DNA from: Methylobacterium sp. SyP6R
GTDB taxonomy: Bacteria; Pseudomonadota; Alphaproteobacteria; Rhizobiales; Beijerinckiaceae
Direction: 5' to 3'
Length of the DNA: 64,000 bases
NCBI RefSeq assembly: GCF_019216885.1
Contig: NZ_JAAQRC020000001.1
Location: 5,211,501-5,275,500 of the forward strand
Positions within the stretch are counted from its first letter, which is position 1. Each line of letters starts with the position of its first letter. Of the stretch, positions 44,111 to 56,436 are shown piece by piece. The notes beneath the pieces were generated by a model. That model had not been told where the DNA came from and ran no database searches. It saw only the letters and a list, made by a program, of their open reading frames with translations. The translations under genes and the position numbers were made by a program.

Positions 44111-44253
44111 GCTCCACTCCTCCGGCGGCCCGCCCCGTGCGGTCCGCCACTTGCAGGCCGTCCGTGCGGCTTGCGCAGATTGCACCCTTTGAGAATGTCC
44201 GGAAATCCGGCATCCCGTAGCATCACTTCACACGTCCAGAGTGAGACCGAGCC

Positions 44254-45231
44254 GTGCCCGACCGGCTGACCGGAATGCAGATCTTCGTGCGCGTCGCCGC
44301 CGCCGGCAGCTTCTCGGCCGCCGCGCGGGCGCTCGGCCTGTCGCAGAGCGGGGTGACCAAGCACGTCGCCGCCCTCGAGGACCGGCTCGGTGCCCGGCTT
44401 CTGCACCGCACCACCCGCCGCCTGACCCTGACCGAGGCCGGCCGGCACTACCTGGAGGCCTGCGAGCGCATCCTCGCCGAGATCGACGAGGCCGAGGCGG
44501 CGGCCGGGGCCGAGGCGGCGGAGCCCCGCGGCACCCTACGGCTCAACGTGCCGGTCTCGTTCGGGGTGCTGCAGGTCGCCCCCGCCCTCGCGGAGTTCGG
44601 GCAGGCCCACCCGTCGCTGACCGTCGAGCTCGGCCTCAACGACCGGCCGGTCGACCTGATCGAGGAGGGCTGGGATCTCGCCCTGCGGATCGGCCACCTG
44701 CGCGATTCGAGCCTGGTCGCCCGGGCGCTCGCCCCGTGCCGGATGCGGGTCTGCGCCGCGCCGTCCTACCTGGCGGCAAGAGGCCGGCCACGGCGCCCCG
44801 AGGACCTCTCCGCCCATAACTGCCTCGGCTACACCCTGGCGAGCAGCGACGGCTGGCGCTTCGAGGGCGCCACGGTCGCGGTCGCGGGGAGCTTGCGCGC
44901 CTCGAACGGTGCCGCCCTGGTGGCCGCCGCCGCCGCCGGGCTCGGGGTGATCTACCAGCCGACCTTCCTGGTCGGCGAGGCGCTCCGCTGCGGCAGCCTG
45001 CTGGCGCTCGATCTCGGTGCCATCCCATCCCTGCCGATCCACGCGGTCATGCCCTCGCGGCGCCGCCCGCCCGCCAAGGTCCGGGCCCTGGTCGCGTTCG
45101 TGGCGGCCCGTTTCGCCGATCCGCCCTGGGACCGCGACCTGCCCGCCCCGCTCGGAGCCGACGATCCGCTGCCCGGGATGTGCGACACCCCGTGGCCGGA
45201 GGCCGGCCCGGTGCCCGCGAGGCTGTCATGA
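44254..45231 (+). CDS. LysR family transcriptional regulator
   Basis: A 325-residue LysR protein. The HTH (about 8-66) is MQIFVRVAAAGSFSAAARALGLSQSGVTKHVAALEDRLG (in parts), followed by LLHRTTRRLTLTEAG. The substrate-binding domain has LNVPVSFGVLQVAPALAEF and GWDLALRIGHLRDSSLVARALAPCRM (in parts). The start is a GTG at 44254, or the ATG seven codons later. It resembles the CrgA/DmlR-like branch that usually regulates a divergent gene, here the VOC gene. Its stop overlaps the next start (ATGA), so it is coupled to a second regulator. Confidence 0.9.
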   Translation: MPDRLTGMQIFVRVAAAGSFSAAARALGLSQSGVTKHVAALEDRLGARLLHRTTRRLTLTEAGRHYLEACERILAEIDEAEAAAGAEAAEPRGTLRLNVPVSFGVLQVAPALAEFGQAHPSLTVELGLNDRPVDLIEEGWDLALRIGHLRDSSLVARALAPCRMRVCAAPSYLAARGRPRRPEDLSAHNCLGYTLASSDGWRFEGATVAVAGSLRASNGAALVAAAAAGLGVIYQPTFLVGEALRCGSLLALDLGAIPSLPIHAVMPSRRRPPAKVRALVAFVAARFADPPWDRDLPAPLGADDPLPGMCDTPWPEAGPVPARLS

Positions 45232-46295
45232 GCCGGCGCGTGCCGCCGCACGGCCTGCCGGCCGGTCCCGTCCCGGCCTGCCCGCCGACCGTCCCGGACC
45301 AGGATTTCCTCCGCCTCGTCGAGGCGCACGGACTGACCGGCAGCTGGACCTGGACCTTCGCCACGGACGAGCATTGCTGGTCCCCGGGCCTGTTCCGGCT
45401 GCTCGGCTTCGAGCCCGGTGCGGTGCGGCCGGATTACGACCTGTTCCTGAGCCTCGTCCATCCGGAGGACCGGCCGGCGATCGAGAACAACGCCCAGGTG
45501 ATGCGGGATGGGGCCTTCAACGACCACACGGTCCGGGTGATCCGGCCGGACGGGTCGCTGCGGGTGCTGGCCAATCGCGGCACGGCCTATTTCACCCCGG
45601 ACGGGCGACCGCGCGCGGTGGCCGGGGTGGTGCTGGACGTGACCGATACCGAGCGCCTGGCCCTGCTGCACCGCGAGGAGCAGCGTCGCCGACGGGCCCT
45701 GTTCGAGCAGGCGCAGGCCTGGATGCACGCCTCGCCCTACTCGGACACGTTCCGCATCGCCTCGCGCGAACTCCTGACCCTCACCGGCCTGACCCAGCAG
45801 GACTTCCACGACGACTGGACCCGGATCCTGGTGCCGCAGGAGCGCTCGAGAGCCTACGACACCATCCTGGCGCGGATCCGGACCGGGCTGCCCTTCGTGG
45901 CCGAGAACCCCCTGGCCCTGGCCGACGGCGAGAGCGGCTGGTTCCGGGGCGTGTTCGTCCCGGTGCGCGACGCCGAAGGGCGGATCGAGACCTGGGCCAG
46001 CCTGAATTCGCGGGTCGACGGGATCCGGCCGGTGCCGACCGGGCTGGCGCGGCGCGGCCTGGAACAGGCCGTCCAGGGCGCGCATCTGCGCGCCGCCCGC
46101 GGCCTGCTCGACTGGTCGATGGCCGACCTCGCCGAGGCCAGCGGCCTCTCGCTCTCGACCATCCGGCGCCTGGAGGACGGGAGCGAGGGGCCGGCGGCCC
46201 GCAGCCGCCACGCCGCGGTCGAGGCCCTGCGCCGGGCCGGCATCGGCTTCCTGCTCGTCGAGGGCGACACGATCGCGGTCGCCAAGGTGCGGTGA
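45228..46295 (+). CDS. PAS-PAS-HTH regulatory protein
   Basis: A 355-residue protein. PAS 1 (about 20-145) contains [27 protein letters not shown] and [13 protein letters not shown] second PAS-like region (about 160-275) follows, with [19 protein letters not shown] and [15 protein letters not shown]. The C-terminus (about 285-355) is a Cro/CI-type [35 protein letters not shown] (in parts) and IGFLLVEGD. It has no kinase domain, so it probably senses a ligand or redox state directly and binds DNA itself. It is translationally coupled to the LysR gene upstream. Confidence 0.82.
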   Translation: MSRRVPPHGLPAGPVPACPPTVPDQDFLRLVEAHGLTGSWTWTFATDEHCWSPGLFRLLGFEPGAVRPDYDLFLSLVHPEDRPAIENNAQVMRDGAFNDHTVRVIRPDGSLRVLANRGTAYFTPDGRPRAVAGVVLDVTDTERLALLHREEQRRRRALFEQAQAWMHASPYSDTFRIASRELLTLTGLTQQDFHDDWTRILVPQERSRAYDTILARIRTGLPFVAENPLALADGESGWFRGVFVPVRDAEGRIETWASLNSRVDGIRPVPTGLARRGLEQAVQGAHLRAARGLLDWSMADLAEASGLSLSTIRRLEDGSEGPAARSRHAAVEALRRAGIGFLLVEGDTIAVAKVR

Positions 46296-46383
46296 TCCAG
46301 GCTCCTCCGATTCGAGGGGCGGTGCGCGGGCTGCGGTGATGCGGGCCCTTTCCGGCCCCGGCATGGCTTGCCATATCGGGGGC

Positions 46384-49158
<2,775 letters not shown>

Positions 49159-49304
49159 GGCGCAGGCTCGGACCGGCGCGGCGGACAGTCCCGCGCCGGT
49201 CGAACACCGCGCGGAACGTGCCTCATCGTCCGATCGACCCGTGACATCCCCGTCTATCACCCCGGTTGCTGCGCCCTCGCGCCGCTTTTTCGAAGCCGCT
49301 TGCG

Positions 49305-49343
49305 GAACACTTGCGGAACGCTTACCATGTTCGCGATTTGTTT
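49305..49343. promoter_or_regulatory. LexA (SOS) boxes upstream of lexA
   Basis: GAACACTTGCGGAAC (49305-49319) is a perfect GAAC-N7-GAAC alphaproteobacterial SOS box. GTTCGCGATTTGTTT (49329-49343) is the opposite orientation with one mismatch in the second half. They lie 35-73 bases before the lexA start, consistent with autorepression. Confidence 0.8.
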
Positions 49344-49377
49344 CCGGAGCGCGGCAGCGCGGGGATGAGAGTGTCAC

Positions 49378-50115
49378 ATGCTCACGCGTAAGCAGTTGGA
49401 CCTGCTCCGCTTCATTCAGCAGAGAATGCGCGAGACGGGCGTGCCCCCGTCCTTCGACGAGATGAAGGACGCCCTCGATCTCAAGTCGAAATCGGGCATC
49501 CACCGCCTGATCACGGCCCTGGAGGAGCGGGGCTTCCTGCGCCGCCTGCCGAACCGGGCCCGGGCGATCGAGGTGATCCGCCTGCCCGACACGGTGACGG
49601 GACCGGCGCCGGTCGCGGCCACGGCCGAGGTGGTGCGGTTCAATCCCAGCGTGGTCGAGGGCGGGCGCGCTCACGAGCCGAAGCGGCAGGCCGGTATCCC
49701 CGCGATGGCGACGGCGTCGGACGAGAACGGCCAGTCGGTCAGCGTGCCGGTGATGGGCCGGATCGCCGCCGGTACGCCGATCTCGGCGATCCAGAGCCAG
49801 AGCCGCACGGTGGCGATGTCGCCGGACTTCCTGGCGAGCGGCGAGCATTACGCCCTGGAGGTGCGCGGCGACTCGATGATCGAGGCCGGCATCCTCGACG
49901 GCGACCTCGTGGTGATCCGCCGCCAGGAAACCGCCAATACCGGCGACATCATCGTGGCGCTGATCGACGACGAGGAGGCCACGCTCAAGCGCCTGCGCCG
50001 CCGCGGCTCCTCGATCGCGCTCGAGGCCGCGAACCCGGCCTACGAGACCCGCGTGCTCGGGCCCGACCGGGTGCGGATCCAGGGCCGGCTGGTGAGCCTG
50101 GTCCGGAAGTACTGA
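49378..50115 (+). CDS. lexA: LexA repressor
   Basis: A 245-residue LexA. The winged HTH is at 1-65 ([47 protein letters not shown] in parts). A long linker follows. The self-cleavage site is Ala131-Gly132 in GRIAAGTPI. The catalytic dyad is Ser166 ([13 protein letters not shown]) and Lys204 (ATLKRL). It represses DNA-damage genes until RecA filaments trigger self-cleavage. Two SOS boxes lie in its own promoter. The linker is longer than in E. coli LexA, as is usual in Rhizobiales. Confidence 0.96.
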   Translation: MLTRKQLDLLRFIQQRMRETGVPPSFDEMKDALDLKSKSGIHRLITALEERGFLRRLPNRARAIEVIRLPDTVTGPAPVAATAEVVRFNPSVVEGGRAHEPKRQAGIPAMATASDENGQSVSVPVMGRIAAGTPISAIQSQSRTVAMSPDFLASGEHYALEVRGDSMIEAGILDGDLVVIRRQETANTGDIIVALIDDEEATLKRLRRRGSSIALEAANPAYETRVLGPDRVRIQGRLVSLVRKY

Positions 50116-50138
50116 AGGGGCTTTCAGTCAAGCGCGGG

Positions 50139-50329
50139 AACCCTCCCCCCCTCTGCGGGGGAGGGTGGCGAACGGAGTGAGCGCAGCGGGACGAAGTCCC
50201 GCCGAGAGGGGCAGCGCGACGCTGATCCAGGTGGCGTCCGTCACTATGGTCGCGACCTCTCCGGAAGCGTGGTTCCCCTCTCCCGGCCTGCTCCGCAGGC
50301 CACCCTCCCCCGCAGAGGGGGGAGGGTTC
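50139..50329. repeat. Intergenic repeat family D, copy 2 (inverted pair)
   Basis: The arms AACCCTCCCCCCCTCTGCGG (from 50139) and CCGCAGAGGGGGGAGGGTT (to 50328) are inverted. Each can also form its own CCCTCCCCC/GGGGGAGGG hairpin. They flank GGGACGAAGTCCC (50188-50200). Lying between convergent lexA and permease genes, the element could act as a bidirectional terminator. Confidence 0.8.
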
Positions 50330-50344
50330 AGGGCGTCGCGCTCG

Positions 50345-51685
50345 TCAGTGCGCGCTGCCGGTCGCCACGAACTTGAACAGGAACACCGCGGCGATCACCC
50401 ACACCACCGGCTTCACGTCCCGGAACCGCCCGGTGAGCAGCTTGATCACCGCGTAGGTGATGAAGCCGAAGGCGACGCCGTTGGCGATCGAGTAGGTGAA
50501 GGGCATCAGCAGCGCCGTGACGCAGGCCGGCAGCACCTCGGTCAGGTCGTCCCAGTCGAGATCGACCAGCTCGTGCAGCATCAGGCAGGCGACGTAGAAC
50601 AGGGCCGGCGCCGTGGCATAGGCCGGGACCGAGCCGGCGAGGGGCGCGAAGAACAGGCAGGCCAGGAACAAAACCGCCACCGTGGCGGCGGTGAGCCCGG
50701 TGCGCCCGCCCTCCTCGACGCCGGACGCGCTCTCGAGATAGGCGGTCGTGCTCGACGTGCCGAGCAGCGAGCCGACGAAGATCGACGAGGAATCCGCCAT
50801 CAACGCCTTGTCGAGGCGCTCCATCTTGCCCTCGGTCAGCAGCCCCGCCCGGTTGGCGACGCCCATCAGCGTGCCGGTGGCATCGAACAATTCGACGAGG
50901 AAGAACACCAGGATCACGTTGAGCAGGCCGCCCGACAGCGCGCCCTTGATGTCGAGGGCGAACAGGGTCGGGGCGATCGAGGGCGGCAGCGAGGCCACAC
51001 CCTGGAAGGTGTTGTCGGCGACGATGAAGCTCAACGCCGTCACGGTCAGGATGCCGGCAAGCAGCGCGCCGCGCACCTTGCGCACCGAGAGCACCGCGAC
51101 GATCAGGAAGCCCAGCACCGCCAGCACCGTGCTCGGCTTGTGCAGGTCGCCCAGCGTCACGAAGGTCGCGGGGCTCGCCGTCACCACGCCGGCGCTCTTC
51201 AGCGCGATGATCGCGAGGAAGAGCCCGATGCCGACCGTGATCGCGATGCGCATCGAGCGGGGAATGCCCTCGACGATGATCCGTCGCAGCCCCGTCAGCG
51301 TGACGACCATGAAGCACAGGCCGGAGATGAACACCGCGCCCAACGCCGCCTGCCAGGTGTAGCCCATCTGGAGCACCACCACATAGGCGAAGTAGGCGTT
51401 GAGCCCCATGCCCGGCGCCAGCGCGATCGGGTAGTTGGCGTAGAACGCCATCACCAGCGAGCCGATCGCCGCGACGAGGCAGGTCGCGACGAACACCGCC
51501 CCCTTGGGCATCCCGGCATCGCCCAGGATGTTGGGATTGACGAAGACGATGTAGGCCATCGTCAGGAAGGTGGTGAGCCCGGCGAGCAGCTCCGTGCGCA
51601 CGGTGGTGCCGTGGGCCGAGAGCGCGAAGGTGCGCTCCAGGAAACCCGGGGGCCGGGTCAGGCCGGCGTCGCGCTTCATGTCCAT
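50345..51685 (-). CDS. NCS2 family purine permease (AzgA-like)
   Basis: A 446-residue membrane protein with about 12-14 helices. AzgA-type signatures are TTFLTMAYIVFVNPNILGDAGMP (in parts), ALAPGMGLNAYFAYVVV, FLVELFDATGTLMGVANRAGLL (in parts) and LLGTSSTTAYLESASGVEEGGRTGL (in parts). It imports hypoxanthine, guanine, adenine or xanthine by proton symport. The start at 51685 is supported by GAGGAG five bases upstream; a second ATG at 51679 overlaps the previous stop. It follows the molybdenum hydroxylase genes in one operon, pointing to purine uptake for degradation. Confidence 0.9.
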   Translation of the reverse strand: MDMKRDAGLTRPPGFLERTFALSAHGTTVRTELLAGLTTFLTMAYIVFVNPNILGDAGMPKGAVFVATCLVAAIGSLVMAFYANYPIALAPGMGLNAYFAYVVVLQMGYTWQAALGAVFISGLCFMVVTLTGLRRIIVEGIPRSMRIAITVGIGLFLAIIALKSAGVVTASPATFVTLGDLHKPSTVLAVLGFLIVAVLSVRKVRGALLAGILTVTALSFIVADNTFQGVASLPPSIAPTLFALDIKGALSGGLLNVILVFFLVELFDATGTLMGVANRAGLLTEGKMERLDKALMADSSSIFVGSLLGTSSTTAYLESASGVEEGGRTGLTAATVAVLFLACLFFAPLAGSVPAYATAPALFYVACLMLHELVDLDWDDLTEVLPACVTALLMPFTYSIANGVAFGFITYAVIKLLTGRFRDVKPVVWVIAAVFLFKFVATGSAH

Positions 51686-54441
51686 CGCTGCTCCTCGTCG
51701 CTCTCTCTGATCTGTCGGTAGATCCGGTCGGGCGCGAAGGGCGTCGCGGTCAGCCGCGCGCCGGTCGCGTCCCGGATGGCGTTGGCCAGAGCCGCCGCGA
51801 CGGGGTTGAACGGGCTCTCGCTCATCGACTTGGCGCCGAGCGGCCCGACCGCGTCGTGGGTGGCGGCGAAGATCACCTCGGTGCGGGGCACGTCGGCGAT
51901 GGCCGGGATGTGGTAGGTGCGGAAGGACGGGGTCGCGACCCGGCCCTCGCCGTCGATCGCCAGGTCCTCGTAGAGCGCCGCGCCGAGCGCCTGGGCGACG
52001 CCGCCCTCGACCTGGCCGCGGCACTGCGCCGGGTTCATCACCCGGCCCGCATCGGCGGCGTGGACGCTCCGCAGGATGCGCAGTTCGCCGGTTCCCGAAT
52101 GCACCGCGACCTGGAAGCCCTGGACGTTGAACGCCACCGAGCGCGGGCTGCCGTCGGCATGGCCGATCGCCTCCGCCGGGCCGAGATCGGCGAGGGGGAC
52201 CCGGGCCTCTCCCGCCGTGACCGCGTCGCCGTCGAGCCGGCAGGCGGCGGGATCGAGCCCGAACCGGGCGGCGGCGCGCCGGCGCAGGATGTCGGCCAGG
52301 CCTTGCGCGGCCCGCAAGGTCGCCTGGCCCGCCACCACGATGCCGGTGCTGCCATAGGCGCCGGTATCGTGCCCGACCGCGTCGCTGTCGCCCTGGCGCA
52401 GGGCGATCCGGTCCGGGGTGGTGCTCAAGGCCTCGGCGGCGATCTGGCCATGAACCGTCGAGGTGCCGTTGCCGAACTCGACCGTGCCGACGCGCAAGGC
52501 GTAGGCCCCGTCGTCCCCGAGCGCGATCCGGGCCTCGGCGAAGTGGCCTCGCGGCGGGATGGTGTCGATCATCGACAGCGCCATGCCGGAGCCCGTGCGC
52601 CAGCCCGGCGGGGCGGGGGGAGGGGGCTCGGCCAGGGCCGCCGACACCGCGTCGAGGCATTGGTCGAGGCCGTAGCTGCCGTATTGCACGTCGTGCGGTT
52701 CGAGGCTCGTCGAGACCATCGGGTCGCCGGGCCGCACCACGTTGCGTCGCCGCAACTCGAACGGATCGAGCGTCAAGGCGCGAGCGAGCTCGTCCATGGC
52801 GGATTCGACCGCGAAGATGGTCTGGCTCAATCCGTAGCCGCGAAATGCCCCCGCCGGCAGGGTGTGAGTGTGGACGGCATAGCCCGCGACCCGCTTGTTG
52901 GCGCAGCGATAGACCGCGATCACCTCGTTGCAGCCGTGATGCAGCACGCCGCCGGCATGGTTGCCGTAGGCGCCGGTATTCGACAGCACCTGGAGGTCGA
53001 TCGCCGTCAGGGTGCCGTCGCGGCGGGCGCCGAGGCGCACCCGCACCCGCATCGGGTGGCGGGTGGTGGTGGCGGTGAACTGCTCGGTGCGGGTCAATTC
53101 CCAGCGCACCGGCCGGCCGGTGGCGAGCACCGCGAGCGCCACCAGATCCTCGGTCAGCATCTCCTGCTTGCCCCCGAAGCCGCCGCCGACCCGGCCGCAC
53201 TCGACCCGGACCTCCTCGCGCGGGAGATCGAACAGGGCGCAGAGCGCGTCGCGGGTGAGGAACGGCACCTGGGTGCTGGAGCGGATGACGAGGCGTCCAT
53301 CGGAATCGCGCCAGCCGATCGCCGCATGGGTTTCCAGATGCGCGTGCTGGATCCGCTGCGAGCGGTAGGTGCCCTCGTGCACCACGTCCGCCGCGGCAAG
53401 GCCGGCCGCCACGTCGCCGATCTCGCCATGCGCCTCGGCGGCGAGGTTGGGATGGGGATGGAGCGGCGGCGCGTCCTCCCCCGTGGGGCGCAGGCCGTGG
53501 ACGAGCGGTGCGTCGGGGGAAAGCGCCTGCTCGGGATCGAGGCAGGCCGGCAGCACCTCGTAGTCGACGACGAGCGCCCGGCAGCCGGCCTCCGCCGCCG
53601 CCTCGCTCTCGGCGACCACCGCCGCGACGCGCTGGCCGACGAAGCGCATCACCGAATCGAGCACCCGCGTGTCGCTGGCATCGTCGGCGGGGTTCTGGTG
53701 CCGGGCGGTGGAGAAGAGCCGGTCCGGTGCGTCCGCGTGGGTCAGCACCCGCACCACCCCGGGCAGGGCGAGCGCGGCCGCCGCGTCGATGCGCAGCACC
53801 CGCGCATGGGCGTGGGGCGAGCGCAGCACCTTGAGATGCAGGGCGCCGGCAACAGTGAGGTCGAGGGTGTAGCGCGCCCGGCCGCTGACGATGGCGGCGC
53901 TGGCGGGAGCCGGCGGGCTGTGCTCGCGGGGGGCCGGGCAGGGCGCCGGGACTTGGCCGTCGAGGCCTTCGATCGCGTTGGCGGTGTCGATCGCGTCGGC
54001 GATCGACCGGTAGCCGGTGCAGCGGCAGAGATTGCCCTTCAGCGCCGCCGGCAGGTCCCGCCGCTGGCCCTGGTCGAGGGCGGCGGCCGTCATCACCATC
54101 CCGGAGGTGCAGAAGCCGCACTGGAAGCCTTGCGCGGCGACGAAGGCCGCCTGGACCGGGTGGAGGGTGCCGGGCACGCCGTCCCCCGGCGCGCAGGGGC
54201 CGGCCAGCCCCTCGATCGTGGTGATGCTCCGGTCCGCCGCCCGGAAGGCCGGCACCAGGCAGGCATGCAGCGGCTCGCCGTCGACATGCACCGTGCAGGC
54301 GCCGCAATCGCCGGCATCGCAGCCCTTCTTGACCCCGAACCAGCCGAGTTCGCGCAAGAACGTGCGCAGGCACTGCCCGGCGCGGGGCGCGGCCTCGTGG
54401 ACCGTTCCGTTGACCGTCAATCTCATGCTCGCCGGTTTCAT
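51676..54441 (-). CDS. Molybdenum hydroxylase, fused [2Fe-2S] and molybdopterin subunits (xanthine dehydrogenase type)
   Basis: A 921-residue fusion. Residues 1-160 are the two-cluster iron-sulfur unit: Cys41, Cys46, Cys49 and Cys61 in KKGCDAGDCGACT...HAC, and a second set in QCGFCTSG and NLCRCTGYR. Residues about 175-921 are the molybdopterin unit: GRVGGGFGGKQEM, GAFRGYGLSQTIFAVESAMDELA (in parts) and GAKSMSESPFNP, whose Glu is the likely catalytic base. The AYRCSFR loop of CO dehydrogenase is absent. Together with the purine permease, it probably hydroxylates xanthine, hypoxanthine or another purine. Fe-S and Mo subunits are more often separate genes, so the fusion is notable. Confidence 0.88.
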   Translation of the reverse strand: MKPASMRLTVNGTVHEAAPRAGQCLRTFLRELGWFGVKKGCDAGDCGACTVHVDGEPLHACLVPAFRAADRSITTIEGLAGPCAPGDGVPGTLHPVQAAFVAAQGFQCGFCTSGMVMTAAALDQGQRRDLPAALKGNLCRCTGYRSIADAIDTANAIEGLDGQVPAPCPAPREHSPPAPASAAIVSGRARYTLDLTVAGALHLKVLRSPHAHARVLRIDAAAALALPGVVRVLTHADAPDRLFSTARHQNPADDASDTRVLDSVMRFVGQRVAAVVAESEAAAEAGCRALVVDYEVLPACLDPEQALSPDAPLVHGLRPTGEDAPPLHPHPNLAAEAHGEIGDVAAGLAAADVVHEGTYRSQRIQHAHLETHAAIGWRDSDGRLVIRSSTQVPFLTRDALCALFDLPREEVRVECGRVGGGFGGKQEMLTEDLVALAVLATGRPVRWELTRTEQFTATTTRHPMRVRVRLGARRDGTLTAIDLQVLSNTGAYGNHAGGVLHHGCNEVIAVYRCANKRVAGYAVHTHTLPAGAFRGYGLSQTIFAVESAMDELARALTLDPFELRRRNVVRPGDPMVSTSLEPHDVQYGSYGLDQCLDAVSAALAEPPPPAPPGWRTGSGMALSMIDTIPPRGHFAEARIALGDDGAYALRVGTVEFGNGTSTVHGQIAAEALSTTPDRIALRQGDSDAVGHDTGAYGSTGIVVAGQATLRAAQGLADILRRRAAARFGLDPAACRLDGDAVTAGEARVPLADLGPAEAIGHADGSPRSVAFNVQGFQVAVHSGTGELRILRSVHAADAGRVMNPAQCRGQVEGGVAQALGAALYEDLAIDGEGRVATPSFRTYHIPAIADVPRTEVIFAATHDAVGPLGAKSMSESPFNPVAAALANAIRDATGARLTATPFAPDRIYRQIRESDEEQRWT

Positions 54442-55262
54442 GCGCCGCCTCCCGCGAGCTCGGCCCGGGCCTCCTCGGCCAGAAGCCCGGTGACGTGGCG
54501 GCGCCAGTCCGGCGCACCGTGGACGTCGTCGTACCAGAGCCCGTCCGGGATCGCGGCGGCGAGGGCCGCCGCCAGTTCCCCGGCCTCCGGCAGGCTGCCC
54601 AGGTCGATCCTGACCGGGCGCCGCGTCGCCGCCGTCACCGTGAGGGCGAAGGCGCCCGAGGCGTCCAGGGTGGCGATGGTCAGCGCCCCGGAGCGGCCGT
54701 TGGGGCTCAAGGACAGGCGCCGGAAGGCAGCGCGACGGCACAAGGCCGCCGCCGGCAGGGTGATCTCCCGCAGGATCTCGCCGGTTTCGAGCGCCGTGTC
54801 TTGCGGCCCGCGCACCAGGTCGCGGATGGGCAAGGTTCTCTCGCCGCCTTCCGGCGTCCAGATCAGGCCGATGCCGTCGAGGGCGACCGCGAGCGCGATC
54901 ATCGGCCCGGCGGGGAGCGCCAGGCAGACGTTGCCGCCGACGGTCGCGGCGTTCCAGACCTTGAACGAGCCGAGGAGCGCCCGGCAGCAAAGGCCGATCA
55001 GGGGTGCTGCGGCGTAAGGGGCCGGCAGTTCGATCCGGTCGAGGGCCGCGATGGTGCAGGTCGCGGCGAGCGTGAGGCCCTGCTCCGACACCGCATGGGG
55101 CTCCCAGCCGAGGGACGGCAGATCGACCAGCCGGCCTATCCCCTCCTGCGGCTCGGAGAAGAGCCAGGTCCCGCCGGCGAGCCAGGAATCTCCGGGCCGC
55201 CAGGCCGGCAGGGCGGCGCGGCTGCGGGGCGCCACCACCTCCGTGATGCTGTCGAGGTCCAT
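54438..55262 (-). CDS. FAD-binding subunit of the molybdenum hydroxylase (CoxM/XdhB-like)
   Basis: A 274-residue FAD_binding_5/CO dehydrogenase C-terminal type protein. SWLAGGTWLFSEPQ matches the pyrophosphate-binding GGT motif, and VWNAATVGGNVCLALPAGPMIALAVAL (in parts) the second flavin-binding stretch TVGGN. It carries electrons from the iron-sulfur clusters to NAD+ or oxygen. Its stop overlaps the start of the fused subunit gene by four bases. It is the first gene of the three-gene purine operon. Confidence 0.9.
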   Translation of the reverse strand: MDLDSITEVVAPRSRAALPAWRPGDSWLAGGTWLFSEPQEGIGRLVDLPSLGWEPHAVSEQGLTLAATCTIAALDRIELPAPYAAAPLIGLCCRALLGSFKVWNAATVGGNVCLALPAGPMIALAVALDGIGLIWTPEGGERTLPIRDLVRGPQDTALETGEILREITLPAAALCRRAAFRRLSLSPNGRSGALTIATLDASGAFALTVTAATRRPVRIDLGSLPEAGELAAALAAAIPDGLWYDDVHGAPDWRRHVTGLLAEEARAELAGGGA

Positions 55263-55528
55263 GAGCCGTCTCGCGCGCCTCCCGCCTGCGCCCCCCGGAC
55301 GGGGCCGCCGCTATCGTAAGGCAAGATCGCGTCCAATGCGGCAGGGCTCGCGCGCGCCGGGCGGCCTACGCCGTGCCGCCGCCCCGAGCGTCCAGCCCAG
55401 GCCGGCCGCCCCCGTGAATTCACGACAATTGCTGTGAGCGTATTAACCTTCTGTTAGATTCTCGATTGACTTTAGTAAGTCGTTAACGCCCTTATCGCGC
55501 ATCACGGGACGATGAGCAGGCCGCCATC
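55263..55528. promoter_or_regulatory. Divergent promoter region
   Basis: Between the purine operon and the isocyanide-synthase-like gene. The part from 55435 to 55520 is AT-rich for this genome and holds TTGACT (55466-55471) overlapping a small inverted repeat GACTT-TAGT-AAGTC (55468-55481). This is a plausible -35 and operator for the plus-strand gene. Confidence 0.35.
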
Positions 55529-56410
55529 ATGCCGAAGCTAGAAAAGTTTATTTCCGGCTTTACGTTGGGATGCGAGACAGGGGTGAAGGACATGCAATCG
55601 GCCTATCCCAGCGAAGCCGGCCTTATCGAAGCCGCGTCGCTGCCGTTCGACATGGCATCGACACGAAAGAAAGTTCGGAGCAGCGCGACGTCACCCAGGG
55701 CACTCAATCCTGAGTTGATCATCAAGTCGTTCAACACTTGGGCGTTCAAGCGCGAACAGCCCGGCAATCCCGAGCGGCTGGTGCCGGCGGTCGAGGCGGC
55801 GATACGGGCCGGGCGGCCGCTCGAATTCGTGCTGTACTGGGGCAAGGGCCCGCGGGCCGGGATCGCCGCGCCGGATCTCGCCTGCCTCGATTATCTCGGC
55901 CAGCTCGCCGAGCGGGTGCGCCAGGCCTACGCGCCCGGGGCGGTCTTCCGGCTGATCTTCACCGACACCCATGCGGCGCTGAACGGGCACCCGGCCGCGG
56001 CGGCGGATGCCTATTTCGGCGCCATCGATGCCGCAGCGCAAGCCCGCGGCTTCGCCAGCATCCGGCTCAGCGACGTCGTCGCCTTCGCCCGGGAGATCGG
56101 GGCGGACACGCCCGAGGAGGAGCCCTCCGGCGCGATCCTGGCGAGCCTGATCGCCTGCGCGGCCAAGTGGTATCGCGGCGAGGGCTCCACCGAGCAGGGC
56201 GCCCTCGACTATCACCGCATGAACATGGTCGAGAAGCGCGCCGTGGCGGCGGCCTTCCCGGAGGCGGTGTTCGTCACCTTCAACGGCAGCGAGTTCCGCG
56301 ACCTGTTCCCGGCGACCATGCCGATCTTCTACATGTACTCGTTGCGGCGCGGCGTCGGGGTGAAGCCCTGGTTCATCACCGCCGCGCCGGAGGCCGGACC
56401 GGCCGCCTGA
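55529..56410 (+). CDS. Isocyanide synthase-like (PvcA/Dit1 family-like) protein
   Basis: A 293-residue cytoplasmic protein not confidently assigned. The middle part has the pattern of PvcA/Dit1 enzymes: FVLYWGKGPRAGIAAPD (where they have a Pro-Phe-K segment and PD), LDYLGQLAERVRQAYAPGAVFRLIFTDTHAA (in parts) and a C-terminal FPEAVFVTFNGSEF ... VKPWF. PvcA-type proteins turn the amino group of an aromatic amino acid into an isocyanide using ribulose 5-phosphate. The match is by pattern only, and key residues were not verified. A DMT transporter follows after 26 bases and could export the product. The N-terminal 60 residues are variable and basic. Confidence 0.45.
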   Translation: MPKLEKFISGFTLGCETGVKDMQSAYPSEAGLIEAASLPFDMASTRKKVRSSATSPRALNPELIIKSFNTWAFKREQPGNPERLVPAVEAAIRAGRPLEFVLYWGKGPRAGIAAPDLACLDYLGQLAERVRQAYAPGAVFRLIFTDTHAALNGHPAAAADAYFGAIDAAAQARGFASIRLSDVVAFAREIGADTPEEEPSGAILASLIACAAKWYRGEGSTEQGALDYHRMNMVEKRAVAAAFPEAVFVTFNGSEFRDLFPATMPIFYMYSLRRGVGVKPWFITAAPEAGPAA

Positions 56411-56436
56411 CCCGCCTGACTGCCCCGGAGATCGTC

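Noticed and set aside
51856..55017. A 1,053-codon plus-strand open frame opposite the molybdenum hydroxylase genes
   Set aside because: The minus-strand proteins have complete Fe-S, Mo and FAD motifs. The opposite frame is compositionally biased and featureless.
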